Shown here: positions 11,905 to 21,600 of the stretch, piece by piece | Layout: each line of letters starts with the position of its first letter | Numbering within the stretch: position 1 is the stretch's first letter | Origin: Arthrobacter sp. StoSoilB22 | GTDB lineage: Bacteria > Actinomycetota > Actinomycetes > Actinomycetales > Micrococcaceae | DNA: 64,000 nt | NCBI RefSeq assembly: GCF_019977315.1 | Contig: NZ_AP024652.1 | Location: 2,914,001-2,978,000, forward strand | Direction: 5' to 3' | The notes under the pieces: model-generated | Seen by the model: only the letters and a program-made list of their open reading frames with translations | What the model was told of the DNA's origin: nothing | Databases searched by the model: none | Position numbers and translations under genes: made by a program

Positions 11905-14900
11905 ATGGCCTTGGAGTGCACCTTGGTACGCGCCCCTGGTGCTGCTGAAACGGCGGAGCCTGAAGAACTAAGCATCGCCGTCCCGGTGGGCGCATCCGGT
12001 ACGCGGGTGCAGCAACTTCTCACCGACGCGCGTGGGACAGGCGTCCTGTCCGTCGGCGGACGCCTCCTTAGCTCTCTGACGGTGGGACAACCGCCTCTCA
12101 TCACAGGGGCCGTCCTTGTGGATGATGCTCCGCCTCATCGAGGAGGGAGGATCCTGTTTAGGTCCCTGATGCTGCTTACCCACACAGGCCCCGGAGCGGG
12201 TTCCATCTTCCGGATTCACCGTGGCCGATACCGAATCGGAAGGGCGTCGCCGGACATTCCTGTGTCTGATCCCGCGATGTCCAGGGAACACGCCATTTTG
12301 GAAGTATCCAGTACAGCTCTCGCGGTGAGGGCGGTAAGCGGTGCGAATCCGGTGTTCGTGGACGATCGGTCCACCAATCGCACTTTGCTCTCTTCCTCAT
12401 CAACGGTGCGATGTGGCAACTCCACCTTCACAGTCGCCATGGACGGCGGTTCTTACCCACCTATATCCGTCGACGCAGGGCTGTCGATTGAAGAACCGCT
12501 GGAAGTACGCCATACCCGCCGCCAAGGAAATCGCCGGGCCATGGCCTTGGCTGCCGGCCTGCCCTTGGTAGCGGGAATCGGCCTCTCCCTGGCTACGGGG
12601 ATGTGGATGTATTTGGGGTTCACCGCCATTTCAGCAATGAGCATTCTCGTCCCGTTGATCGCAGGGCGGAAAGGGCGGCTGGCCGGCAAACTGGCCATAT
12701 CGCGCGCCGTCCAGGACGACATTGAACGCCGACACCGATGCTCGCCATCGGCCGCCGAGTTGGTTTTGGCAGTTCATCACCCCTCCCCTGTGGAACAACT
12801 GGCAATGGAACCTGCCACAAGAGATCCAGCCGTCACCCGGCCTGCGGCTTCGGCGGCAGAATCCCACGCACATGGGCCTGATGTATGGCTTCGTATCGGA
12901 GTCACTCAAACAGTGGCAAACATTCGACTGACTCCTGATGATCCAGACTTTCGGCAGCCCACCATTGGGGCGGCGGCGATAACGTTGGACCCCAGGTATC
13001 CCGAAGTGGCGCTGTGCGGACAGCCGGACCATACAGATGGCTTGCTTCGTTTCCTATTGATGCAGCTAGCCAGTTTCCCCGCTGCCGCGGAAACGCCTGT
13101 CGTTGTTTTTGGACGAGCGGGAAGGTTGCCACTGAGTGCCCGGTTTCTCCCCCGCGTTACGCTGGCAATCAGCCCGGAAACCGTCCTTGCCGCCCTGCAC
13201 CGCGGAAGCGGGAAGATGGGCGGCAGGCTCTTCGTGGTCGATGATTTTCTACCTGATGACGCGGAATTATGGTCATCCCTCCTGAAAGCCGCACGATCCT
13301 CCGGGTGGCAGGTGCTACATTGCTGCGTTTCGTTACAACGTTCGGCGGTGGTGGTTGAAATTTCACCCTCGGGAAGTGCCGGCTATGTGGAGACGGATGG
13401 CGAGCGCCGATCGTTTGTACCGGACCTGGTGTCAGCGCAAGTTTTCGACAGGTTCTGCCGTAAGTCCTCCGCCACGTCCCTCGCTGAAGACCCGGGGCAG
13501 GGCGCAGTGATTCCGGAGGAGTGTTCATTGGCTGAGTTGCTTCCCCACGGGCAACGCAGGGTACTTCGTAAATGGACCGAGACGTCCGGGCGAAACGGGC
13601 CAATCGCGACGCTGGGTAAAGGTAACAGCGGCCCAGTGACCTTTGACTTCAGGCTCGACGGCCCCCACCTTCTGGTTGCCGGAACCACCGGCGCAGGTAA
13701 ATCCGAGCTCCTGAGGACGCTGGTGTCTTCCATCGCGTTGAGCCATTCTCCGGATCACACAACTTTCCTGTTCCTGGATTTCAAGGGCGGGTCGGGACTG
13801 CAACCACTTGCTCGGCTTCCGCACTGCGTCGGGCTCCTGACAGACCTCAGCAGGCACCATGTGGATCGCGCTCTTGTTTCACTGCGCGGAGAGATCCGGT
13901 ACCGCGAGGAGCTGTTCGCTGCCGCCAACGTGTCTGATCTTGCCCAGTATCGGCAAGCGGGCTCCGTCACCGACCCAAATATCCCGTATCTGGTCCTCGT
14001 GATTGATGAATTCCGGGTCCTGGTGGACGAGACCCCAAACACACTCCGTGAGTTAATGCGTATCGCGACTATCGGGCGGTCACTGGGCATTCACTTAGTG
14101 ATGGCTACGCAGAGGCCGCAGGGAGCACTCACCGCAGATATCCGGGCAAATGTGACGTCCAGCATAGCCATGCGAGTGCAAACGGAAGCAGAGTCCATGG
14201 ACATCATCAATACGAAGGCCGCCGCCTCCATACGGGTAGAGACTCCGGGGCGGGCATACCTTGCCAAAGCTTCGAGTAGCCCCGAAGAATTCCAGACAGC
14301 CTCTCTCGCGTTCTCCCCCGACGGTGAAGCATCCGGCGCAGGACCTAATGGTTCGCAGCAGGCCGTGCAATCGGCTTCGCGGGCCTTACAGCATTCCGAC
14401 GTGCGGTATGCGGCCAATGAGCAAGGCTCTCCCCCGAATACCGGTCCCGATGGGGTCGTCTCAATAGTCCGCGAGGCTTGGCGGGTACTAGGCGAACCCT
14501 TCCCCCGGCGTCCGATTGCGGCGCCACTGACCACATCAATTCCGTGGCACGAACAGCTTCTTGTTGATGAAGGAGATGGGTCCGATGAGCAGGACCGTTG
14601 GACAGTCGGCCCCTTGGCGATGATCGATAGGCCACTGCACCAAGTTGTGGAACCGCTGGTGTGGTCGCCTTCCGAAGACGGACATCTGGCAATGATAGGC
14701 AGCGACTCCAGTGGCATGCGGGAGTCTTTCATCGCTGCGTCCGCGATGCTTGCTACCCGGAGACCCCAACCCTACGTCTATATCCTTGATGCGACGGGCG
14801 CGCTTGGGCACCTTGGTGCTGAGGGCCGGATTGGCGCCGTGGTGGGCCTGCACCAATTGCCCTTGGCCACGCGGGTCTTGAAACGCCTGGCCGAAGAAAT

Positions 14901-16041
14901 GGAACGTCGACGAAGCGCTGGTGTCTTCGAGGCAGGCAATTCACCCTTGGTCTTGATCGTGGCCGGTTGGTGCTCGTGGGCTGCAGCAATCCGGAGCGGG
15001 CCCTTCGGATACGCAGAAGGAATCCTGCAGGACATCGTCAGGGACGGTGGTTCCCTTGGCGTCACTGTTCTCATTTCAGGGGAAAGGGAACTTGTCAGCT
15101 CGCGCTTTTTTGCTGCAATACAGAACCGCGCGTATTTCCCTTTGGGATCCACCGAAGAGTCGCGGTTCCACTGGCCGCGGCTCCCGGATGTGCAATCACA
15201 TCCCGGGAGGGCCGTCGTCATGGGAAAGTTTGCCAAAGAAGACGGAACCGTGGCTCAGTTTCGCGGGGCTCCGTCCAACGGGCGCTGGCCGTTCGATGAT
15301 CTCGAGCCTTCCGAACCGCCTTTTAGGGTGCGACCACTCCCCGACCTTCTTCACGTCAGGGACCTTCAGGCCCTAGTGGCCGCCTTACGCGCACGGGAAG
15401 TGCCGGGCGGATTCGGCGTCGCGGCTATAGCCCGCCCGGAGAGCGCACAAGCCGCCTACGGTCATTTGCAGGGCCCGCTATGGATCGGCGTCGGCGGAAA
15501 TGAAGCCGACCCTGTGTCCATGCCTCTCCGCGAAAATGGGGTCAGCACTATCCTTGGCACGCCACGATCTGGAAAGAGCTCCACCTTGGCGTCACTGCTT
15601 GCTCTCAACCCTTCGTTTCCGTGGGTATACCCGCCGGACGCGTCGACGGCTGGGACTTTTTGGCTTTCGGTCGCGCGCAAGGCTGCAGCGGGTAGCTTTT
15701 CCGCCAACAGCATTCTGCTGGTGGACGACGCGGAGACACTGGATGCCCAAGGGCGCCAGGCTTTGGCTGGCTTGGTCGGAAAAGTCCACGGCATCATCAT
15801 GACAGCGACACCTGGGCCGTCCCTGCTTTTACATCTGCCGTTCGCTAAGGAAGCGCAGGCTTCCAGCATGGGATTGGTGTTGGCGCCCGGGACACCCCAC
15901 GACGGAGATCTCCTTGGCGTCCGGCTTGAGGCCGATCGCGCCGGGCGTCCAGGGCGCGGGTTTCTGGTCAACGGGCAGCAGATAATCCCCTTTCAGGGCG
16001 TCTTCACTTCAGGTTTTCCGCCGTCTGGCAAAATCCATTGA
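11905..16041 (+). CDS. FHA and FtsK/SpoIIIE-domain protein, EssC/EccC-like type VII secretion ATPase
   Basis: This protein has 1378 residues and a good AGGGAGAG ribosome site. The order is: an N-terminal ubiquitin-like/FHA-like region, an FHA domain (about residues 105-175, with GRYRIGRASPDIPVSDPAMSREHA), two membrane segments near 212-255, and three ATPase modules. Module 1 is intact, with GTTGAGKSE near 594 and LVLVIDEF near 696. Module 2 has IGSDSSGMRES near 930, where the Walker A lysine is missing. Module 3 has GTPRSGKSS near 1216 and ILLVDDAE near 1270. This matches EssC/EccC secretion motors, in which the first module is usually active and the others bind substrates. No WXG100, EccB, EccD or EssB gene is recognisable nearby. 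It may serve remote substrates or a different export role. Confidence 0.85.
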   Translation: MALECTLVRAPGAAETAEPEELSIAVPVGASGTRVQQLLTDARGTGVLSVGGRLLSSLTVGQPPLITGAVLVDDAPPHRGGRILFRSLMLLTHTGPGAGSIFRIHRGRYRIGRASPDIPVSDPAMSREHAILEVSSTALAVRAVSGANPVFVDDRSTNRTLLSSSSTVRCGNSTFTVAMDGGSYPPISVDAGLSIEEPLEVRHTRRQGNRRAMALAAGLPLVAGIGLSLATGMWMYLGFTAISAMSILVPLIAGRKGRLAGKLAISRAVQDDIERRHRCSPSAAELVLAVHHPSPVEQLAMEPATRDPAVTRPAASAAESHAHGPDVWLRIGVTQTVANIRLTPDDPDFRQPTIGAAAITLDPRYPEVALCGQPDHTDGLLRFLLMQLASFPAAAETPVVVFGRAGRLPLSARFLPRVTLAISPETVLAALHRGSGKMGGRLFVVDDFLPDDAELWSSLLKAARSSGWQVLHCCVSLQRSAVVVEISPSGSAGYVETDGERRSFVPDLVSAQVFDRFCRKSSATSLAEDPGQGAVIPEECSLAELLPHGQRRVLRKWTETSGRNGPIATLGKGNSGPVTFDFRLDGPHLLVAGTTGAGKSELLRTLVSSIALSHSPDHTTFLFLDFKGGSGLQPLARLPHCVGLLTDLSRHHVDRALVSLRGEIRYREELFAAANVSDLAQYRQAGSVTDPNIPYLVLVIDEFRVLVDETPNTLRELMRIATIGRSLGIHLVMATQRPQGALTADIRANVTSSIAMRVQTEAESMDIINTKAAASIRVETPGRAYLAKASSSPEEFQTASLAFSPDGEASGAGPNGSQQAVQSASRALQHSDVRYAANEQGSPPNTGPDGVVSIVREAWRVLGEPFPRRPIAAPLTTSIPWHEQLLVDEGDGSDEQDRWTVGPLAMIDRPLHQVVEPLVWSPSEDGHLAMIGSDSSGMRESFIAASAMLATRRPQPYVYILDATGALGHLGAEGRIGAVVGLHQLPLATRVLKRLAEEMERRRSAGVFEAGNSPLVLIVAGWCSWAAAIRSGPFGYAEGILQDIVRDGGSLGVTVLISGERELVSSRFFAAIQNRAYFPLGSTEESRFHWPRLPDVQSHPGRAVVMGKFAKEDGTVAQFRGAPSNGRWPFDDLEPSEPPFRVRPLPDLLHVRDLQALVAALRAREVPGGFGVAAIARPESAQAAYGHLQGPLWIGVGGNEADPVSMPLRENGVSTILGTPRSGKSSTLASLLALNPSFPWVYPPDASTAGTFWLSVARKAAAGSFSANSILLVDDAETLDAQGRQALAGLVGKVHGIIMTATPGPSLLLHLPFAKEAQASSMGLVLAPGTPHDGDLLGVRLEADRAGRPGRGFLVNGQQIIPFQGVFTSGFPPSGKIH

Positions 16042-16079
16042 AGCCGTAAGCACGCCGCACCGGAAGGGACCGCCGGTCA

Positions 16080-16580
16080 TCACAGTGCCGCGGACGCTCC
16101 CCCGGTCCGTGAGGCATAAGCCACAACATCCTTCTGAAATAGGAAGACGATCGCAGCCAGTGCCGGGAGCAACATTGCCAGTCCCTGCCACACCAGCCCG
16201 CCGGTCATGGTGGGAAAGCCGATGGTGAGGACAAACAACTGGGCCACGAGCGCAGCCGCCCGCGTCCACCTATAGCCACGGTAGAGGAAGTGGCCTACGG
16301 CGAATAACCAGACGGAGAAGGCCAGCAAAAGCCCTAGAGTGAAAACTGCCCCCCAAAAAGTCAGTACAGGAGCACCACGCAGCAGTTCATATGCGTACCA
16401 TGCGGCGGCACCGAGGAGAGCTAGTGCTTCGAGCAGTACAACCACTGAAATGATCACAATTCCCAACGGCGGTCGAGCTACGCCAGATGAGCTTGAAGCG
16501 TTGTTCCCGGTCGCGCCGGAATCATCGCTACCGTCCGGGCCGGACACGGGCTGGGCTGGGCTTTCGGGAGGTCTTGACAC
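16080..16580 (-). CDS. Small four-helix membrane protein of unknown function
   Basis: This 166-residue protein starts at a GTG. A proline- and serine-rich hydrophilic N terminus (about 35 residues) is followed by four membrane segments, roughly residues 40-62, 75-97, 108-128 and 131-148. I see no catalytic motif. It is convergent with the FHA/FtsK-like gene, with a 38-base gap, and divergent from whiB1. The layout resembles small actinobacterial membrane proteins of unassigned function. A role with the neighbouring ATPase is possible but nothing in the sequence shows it. Confidence 0.6.
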   Translation of the reverse strand: MSRPPESPAQPVSGPDGSDDSGATGNNASSSSGVARPPLGIVIISVVVLLEALALLGAAAWYAYELLRGAPVLTFWGAVFTLGLLLAFSVWLFAVGHFLYRGYRWTRAAALVAQLFVLTIGFPTMTGGLVWQGLAMLLPALAAIVFLFQKDVVAYASRTGGASAAL

Positions 16581-16723
16581 ACTGGCACACTACCGGACAT
16601 AGTCATCTAGCAGTGAGGGCACTGGCGGCTGATGTGATGCATCGCTCACGGATTCCGAGCATTTCGACCACTAACACCCCTTGTTTACAAGGCGTTAACA
16701 TGAAACGCTTGACTCAGACGACC

Positions 16724-16750
16724 AAGGGGGCCCATGCGGGCCCCTTTCCT
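16724..16750 (+). terminator. Terminator-like hairpin in the whiB1 leader region
   Basis: AAGGGG-GCCC and GGGCCCCTT arms (one bulged G) with a short ATGC loop are followed by TTTCCTTT. No gene on the plus strand ends just before it, so it may be an attenuator or the end of a short leader RNA upstream of whiB1, or insulation from read-through. Confidence 0.4.
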
Positions 16751-16761
16751 TTGGAGCCTCT

Positions 16762-16777
16762 CGTGAATGTTTTCACA
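16762..16777. promoter_or_regulatory. CRP-like binding site upstream of whiB1
   Basis: CGTGA-N6-TCACA matches the CRP consensus TGTGA-N6-TCACA at all but the first position. It ends 41 bases before the whiB1 start codon. In M. tuberculosis whiB1 is a known direct target of the CRP protein Rv3676. The motif is seen directly; binding is inference. Confidence 0.55.
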
Positions 16778-16818
16778 AAAGGCCCTTCTAGTTCTCACGA
16801 ATGGAGTGACTGATCAGC

Positions 16819-17067
16819 ATGGATTGGCGTAATCGCGCAGCCTGCCTCGACAAGGACCCGGAGCTCTTCTTCCCAGTCGGCAACACGGGACCAGCACTTC
16901 TGCAGATCGAGGAAGCCAAGAGCGTCTGCCGCCGCTGCCCCGTTGTGGACACTTGCCTTCAGTGGGCCTTGGAGTCCGGACAGGACGCCGGTGTTTGGGG
17001 CGGCATGAGTGAAGACGAACGACGCGCGCTCAAGCGCCGCGCTGCACGCGCACGTCGCGCTTCCTAA
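16819..17067 (+). CDS. whiB1: WhiB1-type iron-sulfur transcription factor
   Basis: This 82-residue protein has the four cluster ligands C9, C37, C40 and C46 in the WhiB spacing, then GVWGGM at 58-63 and a basic C-terminal tail for DNA binding (KRRAARARR). Its start MDWR and the phrase DPELFFPVGNTGPA are nearly the same as in WhiB1 of M. tuberculosis, which holds a nitric-oxide-sensitive [4Fe-4S] cluster and binds the principal sigma factor. GGAG lies 12 bases before the ATG, a long spacing. A CRP-like site and a hairpin precede it. The neighbouring PdtaS-type kinase gene gives the same pair of neighbours as Rv3219-Rv3220c. Confidence 0.95.
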   Translation: MDWRNRAACLDKDPELFFPVGNTGPALLQIEEAKSVCRRCPVVDTCLQWALESGQDAGVWGGMSEDERRALKRRAARARRAS

Positions 17068-17077
17068 CCCACGGACC

Positions 17078-17113
17078 GAAAAAGGCCGCGGACCGTTTGG
17101 TCCGCGGCCTTTT
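17078..17113. terminator. Bidirectional terminator between whiB1 and the PdtaS-like kinase
   Basis: Perfect 14-base arms (17081-17094 and 17099-17112) with a four-base loop are flanked by an A-run on the left and T-run on the right, so the hairpin can end whiB1 transcription on the plus strand and also serve the convergent kinase gene. Confidence 0.85.
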
Positions 17114-17177
17114 CGTTGGCTTATTCGCGCTTCTCGTTGACTCCCGCCCCCGGGAGTCAGTCTCCTGCCCCCGGGGG

Positions 17178-18647
17178 CTAAGCCCTGGCAAGGTTGAGGA
17201 CGATTTCGACGGCGGTTCCGCCCCCTTCGCGCGGGATCCACTGGATGGACCCTCCAAGTTCGCTTGTCACGAGTGTGCGAACAATCTGCAAGCCCAGACC
17301 CTCGGTGTATTGGCCGTCAGGCAGTCCAACGCCGTCGTCTGCAATAGTCACAGTCAGGAATTCGTCGTCTCCGTCCCCTTCTGCCCTGTCGGCCAGGAGC
17401 CATACGGTTCCTGTCCGCCCCTCGAGTCCGTGCTCAACAGCGTTGGTGACCAGTTCGTTGATGACCAAAGCCAGCGGAGTGGCGAAATCGCTGGGCAATT
17501 CGCCGAACATTCCTGAGCGTTCCGTCCGCACCTGTTGGGACGGGGAGGCTACTTCCGCAGAAAGCCGGAACTGGCGCCCGATCAGTTCGTCGAAGTCGAC
17601 GCTCTGCGTCAGCCCCTGAGAAAGAGTTTCATGAACGAGGGCAATGGTGGCTACGCGCCTCATCGCTTGCTCGAGGCCCTGCTTGGCTTCGTCGCTGACC
17701 ATTCGCCGTGATTGCATTCGCAGAAGGGCTGCCACCGTCTGAAGATTGTTCTTGACCCTGTGATGGATTTCCCGGATCGTGGCGTCCTTGGTAACAAGTT
17801 CCATTTCCCTGCGACGCAATTCAGAGACGTCGCGGCACAGGACAAGGGCTCCGAAGCGGTGCTGCTCATCGCGCAAAGGGATGGCTCGGAGTGAAAGGCT
17901 GACACCCCTGGACTCAATTTCGCTGCGCCAAGGCATGCGCCCCGTGACCACCAAGGGCAGCGTTTCATCCACCATGCGCCGATCCTTCAGAAGGCCGGCC
18001 GTCACCTCCGCCAAAGAACGGCCTTCCAAGGACTCAACTTCGCCGAGTCGACGGAAAGCGGAAACGCCATTGGGGCTGGCGTATTGGACGATGCCTTCGG
18101 CGTCGAGTCGGATGAGGCCGTCGCCGACTCGAGGTGCTCCGCGACGCGAGCCCGTTGGGGAGGCAAAGTCGGGCCATAGTCCCAACGTACCCATCCGCAG
18201 GAGGTCATAGGCGCACTGGCGATAGGTGAGTTCCAGCCTCGATGGCATGCGTGAACTGGACAAGTCCATATGCGATGTCACAACCGCCAGAGTCCGGCCG
18301 TTGCGCACCATCGGCACAGCCTCTACCCGGAGTGCCATCTCGCTGCTCCAACTCGTTTCGCTGGAACGTTCAATCGACCGGCTGTTCCACGCCTTATCCA
18401 CTAGGGGGCGCAGATCCGAGCGTATGCCCTCACCCACGAAGTCCGCGTGGAACACCGTATGCGATGTCGACGGACGGACGTGGGCGAGGGCGATGTAGCC
18501 AAATTCCGGGTGCGGAAACCACAAAGCGAGGTCCGCGAAAGCCAAGTCAGCGACCATTTGCCAGTCGCCGACGAGGAGGTGCAGCCATTCGGCATCCCCA
18601 GGCCCGAAATCAGCGTGTTCCCTGATGGGGTCTGTAAAGATTGCCAC
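17178..18647 (-). CDS. pdtaS: PdtaS-type cytoplasmic sensor histidine kinase (GAF-PAS-HisKA_2)
   Basis: This 489-residue kinase has no membrane segment. The first 150 residues look like a GAF domain and residues about 175-285 like a PAS domain. A HisKA_2 dimerisation helix follows, with REIHHRVKNNLQTVAALLRM (phospho-acceptor histidine near 293), then a HATPase_c domain with LVINELVTNAVEHGLEG and DDGVGLPDG. This order and the site next to whiB1 match PdtaS (Rv3220c), which signals to the RNA-binding antiterminator PdtaR. No pdtaR gene is seen here. The GTG start is preceded by GGAGG at a spacing of four. The kinase class is sure; the partner is inferred from the family. Confidence 0.92.
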   Translation of the reverse strand: MAIFTDPIREHADFGPGDAEWLHLLVGDWQMVADLAFADLALWFPHPEFGYIALAHVRPSTSHTVFHADFVGEGIRSDLRPLVDKAWNSRSIERSSETSWSSEMALRVEAVPMVRNGRTLAVVTSHMDLSSSRMPSRLELTYRQCAYDLLRMGTLGLWPDFASPTGSRRGAPRVGDGLIRLDAEGIVQYASPNGVSAFRRLGEVESLEGRSLAEVTAGLLKDRRMVDETLPLVVTGRMPWRSEIESRGVSLSLRAIPLRDEQHRFGALVLCRDVSELRRREMELVTKDATIREIHHRVKNNLQTVAALLRMQSRRMVSDEAKQGLEQAMRRVATIALVHETLSQGLTQSVDFDELIGRQFRLSAEVASPSQQVRTERSGMFGELPSDFATPLALVINELVTNAVEHGLEGRTGTVWLLADRAEGDGDDEFLTVTIADDGVGLPDGQYTEGLGLQIVRTLVTSELGGSIQWIPREGGGTAVEIVLNLARA

Positions 18648-18678
18648 TGCACCTCCATTTGCGACGCCGGGACTGACC

Positions 18679-21600
18679 CTAGCGTCGAACGATTGACCTC
18701 AAGAGCCTTAATGCTACCGACAGTGAGGCCATGTCGTCGGCTTCCAGCGCGTTGACCTCGTCAAACATGGTCTTGGCGCGTGCCAGCTGCTCAGCATTTT
18801 GCCCTTCCCAGGCCTTAAGGCGTTCTTCAGCCACGGTGCCGGACTCCGTCGACTCAAGGACCGACGTCGTCATGTCAGCCACTGTGGAGTACAAGTCGTC
18901 GCGAAGGGCTGCCCGTGCCAGGGCCTGCCAGCGGTCATCGCGGGGCAGGGAACTGATGCGTTCCAGAAGTGAATCCACGTGGAAGCGGTTGAACACCGTG
19001 TAGTAAACGTGCGCTACATCCTCGACGCCTTCGCTTCCGGTCTCGGCGATTCGCGCGATGTCCAAAAGCGCGTAACTTTCGAACAACTCCGCCCACCTTT
19101 TCGCGAGGTGGTCCGGAAGTTCCCAGCCACGGGCTTTGTCCAACCAGCCCGAAATGCGGACCTTGTCCTCACCCCGAAGGTAGTCCAGAAGCTTGGCCCT
19201 CAGTGGGGCCAACAAGGGCTTGAAGGATTCCACTACGTCCGAAATAGGCTGCGACGCCATCCCTTGCCCCAGCACCCAACGCACTGCCCGGTCCAGCAAC
19301 CGCCGGATGTCCAAATGGACTTCACTCCAGTGTTCAGTCGGGAATGATGCGGGAAGCGCATTCAGCTCGGCCACCATCGGATCAAGATCGTAGATTTCAC
19401 GCAGCGCAACGAAGGCTTTGGCAACGGCTACCTCGTTGGCCGAGGTTTCCTCAATGGCCCGGAAAGCGAATGTGATGCCGCCCAGGTTGATGATGTCGTT
19501 GGCAACTACTGTGGCGATGATCTCGCGCCGCAGCGGGTGCGTATCCAGCTCAGCGTCGAATTTCTCCCGCAGCTGTTTCGGGAAATAGTTACGAATAGTG
19601 TCCGCAAACCACGGATCATCGGCAAGGTTGCTATCCCGCAACGCTGCAGCCAGTTCGATCTTTGCGTATGCGGCCAGGACCGCAAGTTCGGGAGACGTAA
19701 GACCCTGCCCCTGTTCCAGCCTGGACCGGAGAGTCTCTGTGGTGGGAAGTGCTTCCAGATCGCGCTTGAGATCGGCGGACTTCTCCAGCCAGTCCATGAG
19801 CCGCTCGTAGCTTGGGCTCCAGTCCGCGACCCGTGTGCGGTCGTTCAGAAGCAAAATGTTCTGGTCAATGTTGTCTTGCAGGACAAGCCGTCCCACCTCA
19901 TCGGTCATATCGGCCAGGAAGCCGGCCCTTTCCGCCGCGTCAAGCTTGCCGGCCGCTACCATCCGGTCAACGAAGATCTTGATATTGACCTCATGGTCGG
20001 AGCAGTCCACGCCGGCAGAGTTATCGATTGCGTCAGTATTCAGGATGACGCCTTGCAATGCGGCTTCGATGCGGCCCCTTTGCGTCAGGCCCAGGTTTCC
20101 ACCTTCGCCAACAACCTTGACCCTCAGATCCCGGCCGTCCACGCGGATAGCGTCATTTGCTTTGTCGCCCACGGCAGCATGCGTTTCAGTGCTGGCCTTG
20201 ACGTAAGTGCCGATACCACCGTTGTAGAGAAGGTCAGCCGGCGCCAGCAAAATCGCGCGGAGAAGCTCCGGCGGGCTTAGCTGCGTCGTTCCTTCGGGCA
20301 GACCCAACGCCTTGCGTACCTGCTCCGAGACCGGGATGGTCTTGGCCTGACGGGGGTAAACGCCGCCGCCTTCGCTGATCAGCGACCGGTCATAGTCGTC
20401 CCAGGAAGACCGGGGCAGTTCGAAGAGCCTTTGGCGCTCGTCAAACGATGAGGACGCATCAGGTGCGGGATCAAGGAAAATGTGGCGGTGGTCAAAGGCG
20501 GCGAGCAGCCGGATATGGCGGGAAAGCAGCATGCCATTGCCGAAGACGTCACCGGACATGTCGCCGACGCCAACTACTGTGAATTCCTCGGTCTGGGTGT
20601 CGAGGTCAAGCTCGCTGAAATGCCTCTTGACTGATTCCCACGCCCCGCGCGCGGTGATGCCCATAGCCTTGTGGTCGTAGCCCACCGACCCGCCCGAGGC
20701 AAACGCGTCACCAAGCCAGAATCCGTATTCGGCCGCCAATCCGTTAGCGGTGTCGGAGAACGTTGCCGTGCCCTTGTCTGCTGCCACCACGAGGTAGGAA
20801 TCGTCGCCGTCGTGCCGGACAACGTCCGACGGCGGCACGAGCCTTTCGCCGTCTGCTGATGTAACGAGGTTGTCCGTAATGTCCAACAGGCCTCGAATGA
20901 AAGTCTTGTAGCTCTCGATTCCCTCGGCCATCCAAGCTGCCCTGTCCGCGGCCGGGTTGGGAAGCTTCTTGGCGAAGAAGCCACCCTTGGCACCTGTGGG
21001 GACGATGACGGCATTCTTGACGGTCTGAGCCTTGACGAGTCCCAGAATCTCCGTCCGGAAGTCCTCCCGACGGTCGGACCAGCGAAGGCCACCGCGGGCT
21101 ACCTTTCCAAACCGCAGGTGCACGCCTTCAACTCTCGGTGAGTAGACCCAGATCTCGTACATCGGGCGCGGGAAAGGAAGACCATCGATCGATGTGGGGT
21201 CCAGCTTAAAGCTGAGGTATTCCTTGTTCTGGTAGTAATTGGTCCGCAGAGTCGCCTCAATAAGGTTCACGAAAGTTCGCAGGACGCGATCGGCATCCAA
21301 CGTGGCCACCTGCTCAATCGACTCCGCAAGGGCTGCCCGGGCTGCAGCTTGGCGCTCGGGCCGCTGCTCTTCAGCAACTGTGGGATCGAACCGCGCGGAG
21401 AAGAGTTCGTTGAGCCCCCGCGCAACATCAGGATTGCCAAGCAGCGTATCGGCGATGAACCCAAAGGAGTTGGTGTTGCCCATCTGCCGCATGTATTTGG
21501 CGTAGGCGCGGAGCACCACCACTTGACGCCAGTGGATTCCTTCGCGGAGTACCAGCCGATCGAAGTTGTCCGACTCGACAGCGCCGGTGATGGCTGCGCC

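Noticed and set aside
16595-16813. Small reading frames in the leader region before whiB1
   Set aside because: They lack a ribosome site and conserved composition, and overlap the hairpin and CRP-like motif, so the region looks regulatory.
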